A DNA stretch of 51,773 nucleotides from Colwellia sp. (GTDB taxonomy: Bacteria; Pseudomonadota; Gammaproteobacteria; Enterobacterales; Alteromonadaceae), in NCBI GenBank assembly GCA_016765685.1, contig JAESPR010000063.1, forward strand, positions 1 through 51,773. Reading direction: 5' to 3'. Of this stretch, positions 28,112-37,444 are shown in pieces. Both the position numbers and the translations under genes were made by a program. The stretch's first letter is position 1; each line of letters starts with the position of its first letter. The notes under the pieces were generated by a model. That model was not told the origin of the DNA and made no database searches. It saw nothing but the letters and a program-made list of their open reading frames with translations.

Positions 28112-28282
28112 TTAGCTTTTTTTCTCAAGAGTCACTTCAATTGTTTTACTATTGCCGGCAAACCACTTTTGCACATAGATAGAACCAAGTATGGGGGGCA
28201 TTCCTTCTTTAGCAATTTCTTTGAAGCGCACACTATTTTTGTTTTGTTTCTCAAGTTCAAAGGTGATGGTAGTTTTTGTCAT
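28112..28282 (-). CDS. Small conserved-looking protein (56 residues)
   Basis: Encodes MTKTTITFELEKQNKNSVRF, then MPPILGSIYVQKWFAGNSK and a basic end. The alternating beta pattern and the 'PPxLGSIYVQKW' segment resemble short uncharacterised proteins that I recall from gammaproteobacteria, but no function is known. It lies 57 bp downstream of the YgjP-like metallopeptidase gene on the same strand, so the two may be cotranscribed. The ribosome site is weak. Confidence 0.6.
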   Translation of the reverse strand: MTKTTITFELEKQNKNSVRFKEIAKEGMPPILGSIYVQKWFAGNSKTIEVTLEKKS

Positions 28283-28339
28283 ATGATTTTGATATGTGGT
28301 TAAGTGAAGAATAAAATATTGCTGTCGAGATGAATAACT

Positions 28340-28846
28340 CTAATAGATAGTGCCGTAGGCATCTATTTGAGTAAGGTAAACACGTAAATCTAATTCTACT
28401 TGGTGATAATCATCCATCATGAATTTGCATAATTTGTAAAAAGCTTTGTTATGCTCTTTTTCTTTTAAATGTGCTAGTTCATGCACCACAATCATGTTTA
28501 AAAATGCTTCGGGTGATTTTTTAAATAGACTAGCAATGCGCAATTCATTTTTGCTTTTTAATTTGCTACCTTGTACACGAGATATATAAGTATGCAAGCC
28601 TAATGCGTTGTTAATAATGTGGATTTTATCATCAAATTTTATTTGGCTTAAGGGATCTGATTTTTTTAAATAGCTATTTTTCAAGGTCAACACATAGCTT
28701 CTGAGCATCTTATCATTGCTGATATCGTGAGTATTAGGGTATTTTTCTAATAAGTATTTTCTTAACGTTTTTTGCTCTAACATTTGCTGTACTTGATTTT
28801 GTACAAAAAGAGAATAAGTCGAAAGATATTTTAGGGCACTGGACAT
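28340..28846 (-). CDS. YgjP-like zinc metallopeptidase-domain protein
   Basis: A 168-residue protein with the zinc motif HELAHLKEKEHNKAF: His122, Glu123, His126 and a third His132. Spacing HExxH-x5-H followed by NKAFYKL is the signature of the YgjP/WLM-type M48-like group. The N-terminal 100 residues are helical and basic. These proteins are thought to be soluble; their substrates are not established. It lies near the tRNA-Thr end of the putative island, with the 56-residue gene downstream. Confidence 0.8.
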   Translation of the reverse strand: MSSALKYLSTYSLFVQNQVQQMLEQKTLRKYLLEKYPNTHDISNDKMLRSYVLTLKNSYLKKSDPLSQIKFDDKIHIINNALGLHTYISRVQGSKLKSKNELRIASLFKKSPEAFLNMIVVHELAHLKEKEHNKAFYKLCKFMMDDYHQVELDLRVYLTQIDAYGTIY

Positions 28847-29154
28847 AAGTTAATTTTGAGAATAGCTGTATTGGCGTAAACATCATACCTATTTTTTCAT
28901 TTTATACTCGCATTTATTTTTTGACCGTCACTAATGTAAGTTTCCAATAGGTTTTTAACCCAATCAGGACGTTTTCCACTTCACCCATAACGTTCTCAAA
29001 CTATTAGTTACTCCTTATATTATTATAGCAACTGAAACATGCCTGTGATTTCCTTGTTTGGTATAGGTAATGAAATGAATTAAGGAAGTAAAAACAAAGT
29101 TAACCTACAGAAAAAATAGAGCAAAAGAATCAGACAGTTATTTCTTAACTTAAT

Positions 29155-29645
29155 TGATATAAACTTAATTAATCAATAATACACCAAACAAGTTTAGCAA
29201 TAATCAATCTGTGTTATCTGCTATTCACTGGTCAATTTAAAGCAACCACAGCACAAACCAACGGATATCACTGGTGCTAATACCCAGTTCGGATATTTAC
29301 ACCATCAACTAACTCACCCTAATAAATTTCACCCGCAGTTATAGCGGCCTATACGTCAACCCATACACCCTAAGCAACGGCTTAAATCCTTTTTTCTCCG
29401 TAAAACCGCCAGATAAAGCATTAAAACAATCGAATTTACCCTAATATCAAATATGCCCTAATGGGGTTTATGCGAAATAGGGGGTATTTTGTGCCTATCA
29501 GGTATACCAATAAATTATTGAAACGTGTGTGTAGACCACTAATAATGCAGGGTAGTTAAAATATTGGTGTAAGTGATATTTAGGAAATAAATTAACCGAG
29601 CGATAAATACAAAAAAGCCCCAACCGAAGTTGAGGCTTGAATGAA
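29155..29645. repeat. Diverged copy B of the tRNA-Thr downstream region
   Basis: Non-coding DNA directly downstream of the intact tRNA-Thr. It is collinear with 16609-16903 and carries about 120 extra bases around 29325-29445 and a longer spacer before the terminator. No gene is seen from 28850 to 29645. Confidence 0.7.
29611..29637 (-). terminator. Terminator of the tRNA-Phe/tRNA-Thr operon
   Basis: Minus strand: AAGCCTCAAC-TTCG-GTTGGGGCTT followed by T6, a 10-bp stem with one U-G pair and a UUCG loop, nine bases after the tRNA-Thr CCA end. Confidence 0.85.
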
Positions 29646-29721
<76 letters not shown>

Positions 29722-29796
29722 ACACGAAAACGTGTGCAAAGAATCTATTTTCTTCTGGCACCGATTGACAAGAAAAACTCGTCAACCCTTTGTAAA

Positions 29797-29872
29797 TGGT
29801 GCCCCGACCCGGAATTGAACCAGGGACACGAGGATTTTCAATCCTCTGCTCTACCAACTGAGCTATCGGGGC
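29797..29872 (-). tRNA. tRNA-Phe (anticodon GAA)
   Basis: 76 nt with encoded CCA. Starts GCCCCGATAGCTCAGTTGG; anticodon arm GAGGATT-GAA-AATCCTC. It is first in a two-tRNA operon. Identical to the tRNA-Phe at 49913-49988. Confidence 0.95.
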
Positions 29873-29962
29873 ATTTTAGTTACAAGCTTGAAGTCTCAAG
29901 TTATAAGCTAATATCTTATGAGAAAGTTATAGTGTTTTCGCTACCTCATTAAGACGGGGCGT

Positions 29963-29991
29963 ATTAAACTGTTTTTCTTTATTTCAGTCAA
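29963..29991 (-). promoter_or_regulatory. Promoter of the tRNA-Phe/tRNA-Thr operon
   Basis: TTGACT (29991-29986) and TTTAAT (29968-29963) with exactly 17 bases between, followed by a GC-rich ACGCCCCG discriminator typical of stringently controlled tRNA promoters. The predicted leader before tRNA-Phe is about 80 nt. Confidence 0.8.
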
Positions 29992-30079
29992 CACTTTTTT
30001 TAAATTAAATCACTGTTTGGCGCTTTTTTCTGCGCTTTGTTGCTTTAAAAACCGTTTTGTTATGAATTTAATTACTTTA

Positions 30080-30499
30080 TTAAAAATCAGACCAACTTTG
30101 CTTCAAACCAATTAAATGAATAATGCCGAAGCTAAGGCAAATAATAGAACTCCAAACCCAAAATTCTGGGCTTCGACCTAGTGGGTTAGTGATAAAGAAA
30201 AACCCAGCAATACCTCTAAGCAAATAAATAAAAGTGATTGCGCCGAGTGCCCATTTTAATAAAGGTAATTTAACAATGATACCAGCGCCAGATAAAGCAT
30301 ACAGCGACCAAGTTGTGAGTACTAATACTATAGCGGAAGTGATCAACGTTGGTTGAATACTGCCTCGTTCGGCTAGTATGGCCATTTGCTCACCAGCACC
30401 AAAAAAGCGATACCAAGGCGCGCCAAAATAAATACAACCAAGATGTAAAATTGCGACAACAGCGCTTAGCGTGGCACCAACAACGAGAAAAATATTCAT
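30080..30499 (-). CDS. Small integral membrane protein, unknown function
   Basis: A 139-residue protein with four predicted membrane helices (about 3-25, 50-72, 80-102, 112-132) and short loops. The sequence YFGAPWYRFFGAGEQMA after helix 1 and GFFFITNPLGRSPEFW before helix 4 look like conserved motifs of an uncharacterised family. No catalytic residues are evident. It is monocistronic, just upstream of the tRNA operon promoter region and divergent from the amidohydrolase. Confidence 0.65.
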   Translation of the reverse strand: MNIFLVVGATLSAVVAILHLGCIYFGAPWYRFFGAGEQMAILAERGSIQPTLITSAIVLVLTTWSLYALSGAGIIVKLPLLKWALGAITFIYLLRGIAGFFFITNPLGRSPEFWVWSSIICLSFGIIHLIGLKQSWSDF

Positions 30500-30774
30500 T
30501 TAGCTTCCATGTTTATTTGAATGATTTAAGCAACAGCTTAAGTAGTTAAGTGGGCTAATCATACCTTGCTTAAGTCATAAATACTTATTGTCAGCGTTTA
30601 AAAAAAATTAACATTCAGGTTTTATGTCGATTCAAAGGCAAATAATGTTAGTTCATCCAAAGCATACCGACAAGGCTGTGCTGAGACGGTAAATTCACAC
30701 CATCAACACGCAAACGTTGCCACGATAAAAACACATCACACACGATAATTAATTAACAAGATAAAGGAATAATT

Positions 30775-32634
30775 ATGATCCTAACAATCGCAAAAGTAGC
30801 TGGCGTAATCATCTGTATTAGTAGCCTAAGTGCACAAGCCATTGATTTACGTATAGACAACGTGCGCTTATACCAGCCTGAACAAAGTACCTTTAGCTTG
30901 CCAAGTACTTTGTATATTGATAACGGAAAAATAATTGCAGTATCGAGCAACCAAGAAAAAAGCAAAGCCGCTGATACGATTGTTGATGCCCATAATAATT
31001 ACGCTTTACCTGGTTTGATTGATTTACATGTACACCTTGGCGCGTCAGGCAGTAATTACGGTAAAGAATTTCAATATTTGCCGGTGCAATCTTATTTTAA
31101 CTCAAACCTTTATCTTGGCGTAACTAGCGTTGTCGATTTATTTTCATTTGACAGTACGCTCAATGAAGCACGTCAATTAATAGCAACAAAAACGTCACCA
31201 AACCTATTCTATGCAGGGACATTATTTACTAATCCTGGTGGTCATGGCACACAGTTTGGCGGTGCGGCGTTAGAAGTTACTAATGATGCTGCCATTGATG
31301 GTTTATGGCAGCAACATATAGCACGCAAGCCCCATGTAACCAAAGCGATAATAGAAACTTTTGGTGGTCATGGTACGTCATTAACTGATAGCCAATTAAC
31401 TGAAATTGGCAGACGTTCAAAAGCAGCAGATTTACCTTACTTTGTTCATGTTTCTACTTTAGTTGACGGAAAAAGAGCCATTAAAGCGGGAGCGACAGCA
31501 TTAGCGCATGGTATCAATACTGAGGCTATAGATGATGAATTTATCGACTTAATGGTCAAGCATAAAGTGGCATATATCCCTACTTTAGCGGTTTATTATA
31601 ATCACAGTGCCGAAAAAAATCACCGTGAAGTAAGCGCCAATAAGGCCCTATTAACAACTGTGCCAGAAAAGCTGCAGCACTGCTTATTTAATAAAGTACC
31701 AGAGCCAGCGAAGTGGAAAGATATTGCGTGGCAAAAAAGACAATTAGCATACCAAAACCTTAACTTACTTGCCCAAGCAGGTGTCGTTATAGGTGCAGGC
31801 TCTGATGCGGGTAATCCTTATACTTTACACGGTAGTGGTCTTCATAATGAACTGCAAGCGCTGGTTAAGTCAGGCCTTAGCCCTGCGCAAGTCATTAATG
31901 CGGCAACAATCGATGCGGCAAGTATCATTAATGCACCAGAGCTTGGTCAACTAAAGCAAGGATTTCAAGCGAGTTTTATTTTACTAACACAAAATCCACT
32001 TGACGATATTACGCAGTTAAGCAATATACAAGCGGTTTATAAATCAGGACATAAAGTGGATAGAAAAGACTTAATTGCCCAAAACAAGCAAATTATTCCT
32101 CATGGTGAACAATGTGATCTTGAAAATATTATTGCTAGTAAAGCGGGCAAAGGCATTGATGATTTTAGTGGCGAAATACAATGGCAAGCGATAAGCGACA
32201 CTATGATGGGTGGGCAATCAAGTGCAAAGCTAACTCAAAAACAACAGGTACTCACTGTAGCTACCCAATTAGGTAAACCCGCTGGTTTTGGTGCTTGGGC
32301 AGGCATGCAAGTAATGTTTGAATCACCCGTAGATGCTTCTCAATTCCAAGGCATTAAAATTACCTATAAAGGCTCACAAATACCGTTTGGCATTTCTGTT
32401 TATCACAGTGAGGTAAAAGACTGGGATCACTTTTCTGCAAAGTTGCCGCCAAGTAAAACATGGACTACCAGAGAAGTTCCCTTCACTCAGTTAAAGCAAT
32501 TTGGTTTTGGCAGTCAGAAGCAGTGGTCGGCAAAAAGTGTAGCGGGGCTAAGTTTGGTATGGCGCACATTGTCAGGGCAACAACTGGTTAGTAATGAAAA
32601 CAGCTTACAAATAAGCAACATAAGTTATTTTTAA
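30775..32634 (+). CDS. Exported amidohydrolase fused to a CIA30 domain
   Basis: A 619-residue protein. A signal peptide ends about residue 22 (SSLSAQA). The amidohydrolase domain has the metal motif LIDLHVHLG at about 80, HVSTLVDGKRAI at about 222, ALAHGIN, and GAGSDAGNPY at about 340, which supplies the conserved Asp. It resembles imidazolonepropionase-like exported hydrolases. Residues about 455-619 form a CIA30-type beta-sandwich (DDFSGEIQWQAISDTMMGG at its start), a fold of complex-I assembly factor CIA30 that probably binds carbohydrate or ligand. The fusion is unusual. AAGGA precedes the ATG. A LytS/LytTR pair follows after 104 bp. Confidence 0.85.
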   Translation: MILTIAKVAGVIICISSLSAQAIDLRIDNVRLYQPEQSTFSLPSTLYIDNGKIIAVSSNQEKSKAADTIVDAHNNYALPGLIDLHVHLGASGSNYGKEFQYLPVQSYFNSNLYLGVTSVVDLFSFDSTLNEARQLIATKTSPNLFYAGTLFTNPGGHGTQFGGAALEVTNDAAIDGLWQQHIARKPHVTKAIIETFGGHGTSLTDSQLTEIGRRSKAADLPYFVHVSTLVDGKRAIKAGATALAHGINTEAIDDEFIDLMVKHKVAYIPTLAVYYNHSAEKNHREVSANKALLTTVPEKLQHCLFNKVPEPAKWKDIAWQKRQLAYQNLNLLAQAGVVIGAGSDAGNPYTLHGSGLHNELQALVKSGLSPAQVINAATIDAASIINAPELGQLKQGFQASFILLTQNPLDDITQLSNIQAVYKSGHKVDRKDLIAQNKQIIPHGEQCDLENIIASKAGKGIDDFSGEIQWQAISDTMMGGQSSAKLTQKQQVLTVATQLGKPAGFGAWAGMQVMFESPVDASQFQGIKITYKGSQIPFGISVYHSEVKDWDHFSAKLPPSKTWTTREVPFTQLKQFGFGSQKQWSAKSVAGLSLVWRTLSGQQLVSNENSLQISNISYF

Positions 32635-32738
32635 TTTGCTAAGCTAATGCAAAGTTTTATAAAGATGCCTAAATCAATTCATTAGGTATCTTTTATCATT
32701 AACAGCTCAAAATTTTACCGATAATAGAAGAGAACCAC

Positions 32739-33767
32739 ATGTTACGGCATCCTTTTTTCAAATACAGTTTTTTCATCTTACTTATTGTTGACTTGCTTTT
32801 TACCACAGGGCTAATAATATCGGGAGTATCTACTATTTCCCTAAATACCTTATTAGCAACTAGCATTTGGTTTGTTAGCTTTTATTGGTTGCCTGTTTGG
32901 GCTGCCGCTTTTATTATTTTAACCCTTCGCAGCAAAGGTTTAGAAAACACCATTGTGGAATGGGTTATTGCCGTAGGTAGCCTTACTATGGGCCTTAGTA
33001 TTACTGATCATTTACTTGTTTTAGCTTTTGAAGGCTCTTCATCCATGGGAAGCTTTGTTTTTTGGGGCGGGCTCTCTTGGGGCACACCCATTTATTTTAT
33101 TACGCGTTATATTGAGAGTCGAAGAAAAATATCTCAAGAAAAACAGGCGAGGAAACAAGCACAGCTACAAACCTTGAGGTATCAATTAAATCCCCACTTT
33201 ATGTTCAATAGCTTAAATACTATTTCGGCTTACATTCATAACAAACCTGACTTAGCTGATGAAGTATTGCATGAGTTGGCCGATATTCTGCGTTATTCAT
33301 TAGATACTGGCGAAGCGACTAGTGTTTCGCTGCAACAAGAAATAGATATCATTAACAAATATTTGAATATAGAAAAAGCCCGCTTTGGTGACCGACTTAT
33401 GGTTCACTTTGATATTCCAACTGAGTTACTTAATACTCAGGTGCCGCCGCTTATCTTGCAGCCTATTGTGGAAAATGCCATCAAGCATAATGCTCAGCAA
33501 ACGGCACTGGCTATCACCATAAAAGTAGAAAAAAGTTATAATAAAAAACATCCACATTTGAAAATTTTCATCAGTGACAATGGATCAGGTTTTAGTGATG
33601 AGGTGTTAGCCAAAGGTTATGGCAATGGCGTGGGCATGAAAAATTTGCAACAACGCATGCAACAACTGCCCCAAGGCAAGGTAAGTTTATATAATGGTAC
33701 TAGTGCAAAGGTGACGTCTGCTAACCAAGGCGCAATTGTTACTCTAGAGATGGCCTTATCAGTATGA
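32739..33767 (+). CDS. LytS/AlgZ-type sensor histidine kinase
   Basis: A 342-residue kinase of the His_kinase (PF06580) type. Four membrane helices occupy residues 1-125. The dimerisation/phosphorylation box is RYQLNPHFMFNSLNTISAYI, with His153 as phospho-acceptor. The ATPase region shows PLILQPIVENAIKHN and DNGSGF, then the glycine-rich YGNGVGMKNL. There is no periplasmic sensor domain. The stop overlaps the response-regulator start by 4 bp, so they form a coupled two-component pair, probably linked to the upstream amidohydrolase. Signal unknown. Confidence 0.88.
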   Translation: MLRHPFFKYSFFILLIVDLLFTTGLIISGVSTISLNTLLATSIWFVSFYWLPVWAAAFIILTLRSKGLENTIVEWVIAVGSLTMGLSITDHLLVLAFEGSSSMGSFVFWGGLSWGTPIYFITRYIESRRKISQEKQARKQAQLQTLRYQLNPHFMFNSLNTISAYIHNKPDLADEVLHELADILRYSLDTGEATSVSLQQEIDIINKYLNIEKARFGDRLMVHFDIPTELLNTQVPPLILQPIVENAIKHNAQQTALAITIKVEKSYNKKHPHLKIFISDNGSGFSDEVLAKGYGNGVGMKNLQQRMQQLPQGKVSLYNGTSAKVTSANQGAIVTLEMALSV

Positions 33768-34543
33768 ATGACAGTATGAATGAGTTACCAAATAAAATGC
33801 GCGTTATTTTTGCTGATGATGAAAAGCCAGCTCGTGATAAACTCGCCTATCAATTAAGCCTTATTGCTACTATTAACGTGGTTGGTTATGCCTCCACAGG
33901 TAAAGAAGCGGTTGAGCTTATTAATGCCGAAGCGCCCGATTTAGTATTACTTGATATTCAAATGCCAGAAATTAGCGGTATGGATTTATTAAGTTTACTT
34001 GATTATAAACCTTTAGTTATTTTTACCACCGCCTATGATCAATTTGCTATACAAGCATTTGAGCAGTCGTCTACCGATTACCTGCTAAAACCTTTTCCTT
34101 TGGCTCGGTTAAAAGAAGCGATAGATAAAGCGAATAAACAGTATTTAGCTGGCTTACAGAGTGAAAAAACACAACAAGCACAAGGTTATATACTCAATGA
34201 TGCTGCACCAATTAAACGTTTGGTTAGTAAAAATGGTGAGCGCATGATCCTATTGTCACCGAGCGATTTACTGTTTATTAAGTCTTCCCAAGGTAATTGT
34301 TTGGCTTGGGATGGTGAGAAAAATCATTACTTATCGGAAAAACTCGATTTATTAGAGCAATCATTGGCGTCATCGCAATTTGTTCGCATTCATCGTAGTT
34401 ATTTAATCAATGTTGATAAGGTGAAAGAAATTCAACGATGGTTCAATGGCAAGTTAATGGTGATCATGAATGACAAAGATAAAACAGAGCTCAGCACCAG
34501 TCGTGCTGGCGCTGATAAATTGAAGCAGTTATTAGGTTTATAA
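33764..34543 (+). CDS. LytTR-family response regulator
   Basis: A 259-residue regulator. The receiver domain (VIFADDEKPARDKL, phospho-Asp in LVLLDIQMPEIS at about 67, and YLLKPF) is complete. The C-terminal LytTR DNA-binding domain starts about residue 155 and includes LLFIKSSQGNCLAW and FVRIHRSYLINVDKVKEI. An internal ATG at 33776 or 33797 could serve as start, since the first residues MNDSMNELPNKM are not part of the fold. It overlaps the kinase gene by 4 bp. Promoters controlled by it were not identified. Confidence 0.9.
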   Translation: MNDSMNELPNKMRVIFADDEKPARDKLAYQLSLIATINVVGYASTGKEAVELINAEAPDLVLLDIQMPEISGMDLLSLLDYKPLVIFTTAYDQFAIQAFEQSSTDYLLKPFPLARLKEAIDKANKQYLAGLQSEKTQQAQGYILNDAAPIKRLVSKNGERMILLSPSDLLFIKSSQGNCLAWDGEKNHYLSEKLDLLEQSLASSQFVRIHRSYLINVDKVKEIQRWFNGKLMVIMNDKDKTELSTSRAGADKLKQLLGL

Positions 34544-34568
34544 TTACAATGAATCAGTCACAAGCTTC

Positions 34569-34841
34569 TTACTTACTCGGTGGAACATAACCTTCAATAT
34601 CAGGTTCAATGCCGTCAAATAAATAAGCGACCATGGCTTTTTCTAAAAAAGTGCGATCATCAACATTCATCATGTTCATTTTTTTCTCATTAATTAACAT
34701 GGTTTGTTTTTTTTGCCAGTTCCCCCAAGCTTCTTTACAAATGTTATCAAAAATTCGCTTGCCTACTTCTCCAGGGTAAAGTTGAAAGGCTAAACCTTCA
34801 CCTTCTTTATTAAGGTTTTGGCAAAATACAGTACGGCTCAT
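34569..34841 (-). CDS. yggX: Probable Fe(2+)-trafficking protein
   Basis: A 90-residue protein that matches YggX along its length: [17 protein letters not shown], with the redox-active Cys7, then [18 protein letters not shown] and FLFDG-like [16 protein letters not shown]. YggX protects iron-sulfur clusters and is thought to handle iron. It usually lies right after mutY; here mutY is 5.7 kb away on the same strand. It is convergent with the response-regulator gene. Confidence 0.93.
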   Translation of the reverse strand: MSRTVFCQNLNKEGEGLAFQLYPGEVGKRIFDNICKEAWGNWQKKQTMLINEKKMNMMNVDDRTFLEKAMVAYLFDGIEPDIEGYVPPSK

Positions 34842-35141
34842 CAGTTATTCTCCATGACACTACCTTTGCTTGTCTCATATTGAGCATGCTTTGGTTTATA
34901 GGGGGATTAAATGAGGCAAAGTTTATTACAAAATGCTAATGAATGATATTAATTATCCCAAGGTTGCCGCTAAAACTATAATTTTTTTTAACCTCATGCA
35001 AGGCTTTAAATATGCGGCTTTGTGAGGGGGTTACTTAGTACTATAAAAAGAATAAATAAATATTTTTTAATCTTACTGTCAACCAAATCTGCTGTAGCGC
35101 GTTTTAATAGGTGAATCATCTAAAAACCATTGGAGTAGAAT
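34842..35141. other. 300-bp intergenic region
   Basis: Between divergent yggX and the EF-hand gene. AT-rich; no gene, terminator or clear -35/-10 pair is seen. This is the junction between yggX and accessory DNA. Confidence 0.4.
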
Positions 35142-35855
35142 ATGTCAAAAACAACTAAACAATTATATATCACCTTATTTTCTGGGTTAATGAGCGCAAC
35201 CATTGCCTTATCAGCATCGCAAGTTTCGGCTGACGATGGTAGCCGTGGCGATGAACAAGCTAGGGAGCAAGGTCAACAAGACAATGAGCGAGGCAACCGT
35301 GGTGGTGGGCAAGCTAGACGAGGAGAACAAGGTGAACGTGGCGCGCAGCTTTTTATTAGACTAGACACTAATGAAGATGGTCAATTATCTTTAGCTGAGC
35401 TAAGTGAAGCCGCTGCTGTTAAGGCTGAGAAAAAATTCAACCGAAAAGACAGCGATGCTGATGGTTTGTTGACTTTAGAGGAGTTTAGTCAAAATAATAG
35501 AGGCAATAACCAAGATCTTACCGCGATAGCGGAAGAAATTGTGTTATGTGTTGCTGATTTAAAAGCAGACACTGGCAATGAAGATATTATTGTGCCAAGT
35601 GTTGATGATTTTACTAGCAAAGAAGACAAGTTTAATGTCATGGACTCTTCAGCAGACGGTGTGCTTGACTTAGTTGAGTTCCAAACAGCAAAAGCGATAG
35701 CAGTAAGTTACTCTTTTACTTTAATGGATAGTGATGAAAGTCTGAGTGTGTCACTAGAGGAATTTAAGGCTTTTAAAGCCTCACATTATGCCACCCGTCG
35801 CGCGATTTGTCAGTGTATAGATGAATTGACTGACGATGATGCAGAGTTGATTTAA
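35142..35855 (+). CDS. Exported EF-hand calcium-binding protein
   Basis: A 237-residue protein. A signal peptide ends about residue 30 (SASQVSA), followed by an Arg/Gly/Gln-rich low-complexity stretch to about 68. It has four EF-hand loops: DTNEDGQLSLAE (75-86), DSDADGLLTLEE (103-114), DSSADGVLDLVE (168-179) and DSDESLSVSLEE (196-207). The last lacks the central Gly and may not bind calcium. GGAG lies six bases before the ATG. An IS4-family element sits 28 bp after the stop and seems to part it from its terminator at 37445. Confidence 0.82.
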   Translation: MSKTTKQLYITLFSGLMSATIALSASQVSADDGSRGDEQAREQGQQDNERGNRGGGQARRGEQGERGAQLFIRLDTNEDGQLSLAELSEAAAVKAEKKFNRKDSDADGLLTLEEFSQNNRGNNQDLTAIAEEIVLCVADLKADTGNEDIIVPSVDDFTSKEDKFNVMDSSADGVLDLVEFQTAKAIAVSYSFTLMDSDESLSVSLEEFKAFKASHYATRRAICQCIDELTDDDAELI

Positions 35856-35882
35856 TTGTTTGAGTATTTAACCTGATGTATG

Positions 35883-37433
35883 AGATCTTCATCAGTGTTC
35901 CTTTCTTTTTCATACTTGTGGGATCAATCGTGCGACCAAGGCTTCCATAACCGATACCAACGACTTTCCTGTCATTATCGCGTTTTGAACTAACCGAATA
36001 GTATACGAGCTTATACGTACGATCCTCGATTGAAAATGTAACGGGTTAACAAAACCACCTTCTTTTTTTGCCGCTTTATCTCTTTTTTCAAGTGCTTTAC
36101 TATACTTTTTATCGGATGGATGTATGTGTTTTGGGGCTTGAGTTTTTGAAACCTCTTCAAATACACGCATTAAATTGTAAGTCATTGTGGTGAGCCGCAT
36201 TTGGTTTTTTAGCGCGTTAAAATTAGATGACCAAGCCTTTTTTTCCTTCAAATCACTTTTACTGTTATTGAACGCCTTCTCAACTGTCCATCGCTTGAAA
36301 TAGAGCATGGCGATCGTTCCTGGATTAACGCACTCTGGTAAAGTGGTTACAAAACGGTGAAGTATGCGTGTTTCTGGATCTCGGTATTCCACAAGACTAA
36401 ATTTTATGCCCTTGTTTTCGTAAATGCTATAGCTTTCAATGCCTATATTGACGTCACTCTTGTCATCGAATGGGATCGATTCAAAAAATGTGGCTACCGA
36501 GTTCTCTTTTAATACTGAGATCATATAATTATCATGTAATTTCTGAGCTTCCCACCACGAATGATCTGTTACGGCTTTGTCGTACACATAGAGCTGCTTT
36601 CCCTGTTTATTCTTGTTGTTATTTTGTGTTTCAATATAATTTCGTAGGGCGGGAATTTCGTGATTTCGCTTTGTGCCATTTGTCACACAGCAAAGAGGTC
36701 TAAGTAGTCCATTTTTAAGATTCATCGCATAAATAAATCCAGCTGCGTAAACTTTTCCATTTTTCGATTTTCCTGTGTGGCAAGCATGATCAATAAAATG
36801 CCCATCAGCCGCCTCTACGGTATATTGCTTAAGCTCAGGAAATTGTTTGAGATAGTCAATACCGCTCTCCTCTAGTGTCTTGGAGTGAAGTTGATAACTT
36901 TGCTCTTCGAGCGCCTCAAGCATTTTTCTACGCCTTAGCGACTTGAGTGAATTAAAATAAGTGGATAAAGGAAGTTGTTCATCATGAACATTGTCTGCTG
37001 TTTGAAGAAAATGACGACCACTGTTAACAGTGCTCATGCAACGCATTAATCCAAAGCGAGTAAAGTCAATGTCACTCATTTCAGGGCATGATCTATCCCA
37101 TAAAGGATAGCGCTCCGCTGAAAGCGCCTTCTCCATGCTTTCATTGCAGTGCGCGATAATGTAGTCATTTAAACTGATGTTTTCGTTCATGTTAGATCTC
37201 CGAGTAGTGCTTGTCAAAACGGTAAATCTTGAAAAAATTTTTGGTCATTGCAAGTGTTTTTTCAAATAAAATGGCATTTTTTCAGTTTAAAGATAACGCC
37301 TCTGATGACAATATTATTGGTTTACTGCATTACTCTAAAAAGGTGATATGGGAGAGTTATGAGCTGAAACAGGATGAAAAACAAAGCTTTTTTTAGCCTC
37401 GCTCTCTTTTAACTGGAACACCGATGGAGATCT
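35883..37433. mobile_element. IS4-family insertion sequence, complete
   Basis: Inverted ends AGATCTTCATCAGTGTTCC (35883-35901) and the inverse of AGATCTCCATCGGTGTTCC (37415-37433) match at 17 of 19 bases. Length is 1551 bp, with one intact transposase. The adjoining 9 bp (TGATGTATG on the left, TGAAGTAAA on the right) agree at six of nine positions, a possible decayed 9-bp target duplication, the size made by IS10/IS50 relatives. About 225 bp between the transposase start and the right end hold a short frame (37270-37395) of doubtful meaning. Confidence 0.75.
35910..37190 (-). CDS. IS4-family transposase
   Basis: A 426-residue DDE transposase starting at the ATG at 37190, chosen because GGAG lies seven bases before it; a longer frame begins at 37217. 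The YREK signature of the IS4 family is exact: Y-x2-R-x3-E-x6-K in YFKRWTVEKAFNNSK at about residue 305. AADGHFIDHACH carries the first catalytic Asp, and VYDKAVTDHSWW contains the second Asp region. The frame is intact and the ends are recognisable, so it may still be active. Confidence 0.88.
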   Translation of the reverse strand: MNENISLNDYIIAHCNESMEKALSAERYPLWDRSCPEMSDIDFTRFGLMRCMSTVNSGRHFLQTADNVHDEQLPLSTYFNSLKSLRRRKMLEALEEQSYQLHSKTLEESGIDYLKQFPELKQYTVEAADGHFIDHACHTGKSKNGKVYAAGFIYAMNLKNGLLRPLCCVTNGTKRNHEIPALRNYIETQNNNKNKQGKQLYVYDKAVTDHSWWEAQKLHDNYMISVLKENSVATFFESIPFDDKSDVNIGIESYSIYENKGIKFSLVEYRDPETRILHRFVTTLPECVNPGTIAMLYFKRWTVEKAFNNSKSDLKEKKAWSSNFNALKNQMRLTTMTYNLMRVFEEVSKTQAPKHIHPSDKKYSKALEKRDKAAKKEGGFVNPLHFQSRIVRISSYTIRLVQNAIMTGKSLVSVMEALVARLIPQV

Positions 37434-37444
37434 TGAAGTAAAAG

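Noticed and set aside
29734-29952. 72-codon plus-strand frame
   Set aside because: It is antisense to tRNA-Phe and lies in the tRNA operon leader.
34842-35141. Riboswitch or small RNA upstream of the EF-hand gene
   Set aside because: No conserved riboswitch core and no hairpin followed by T-run in the plus direction.
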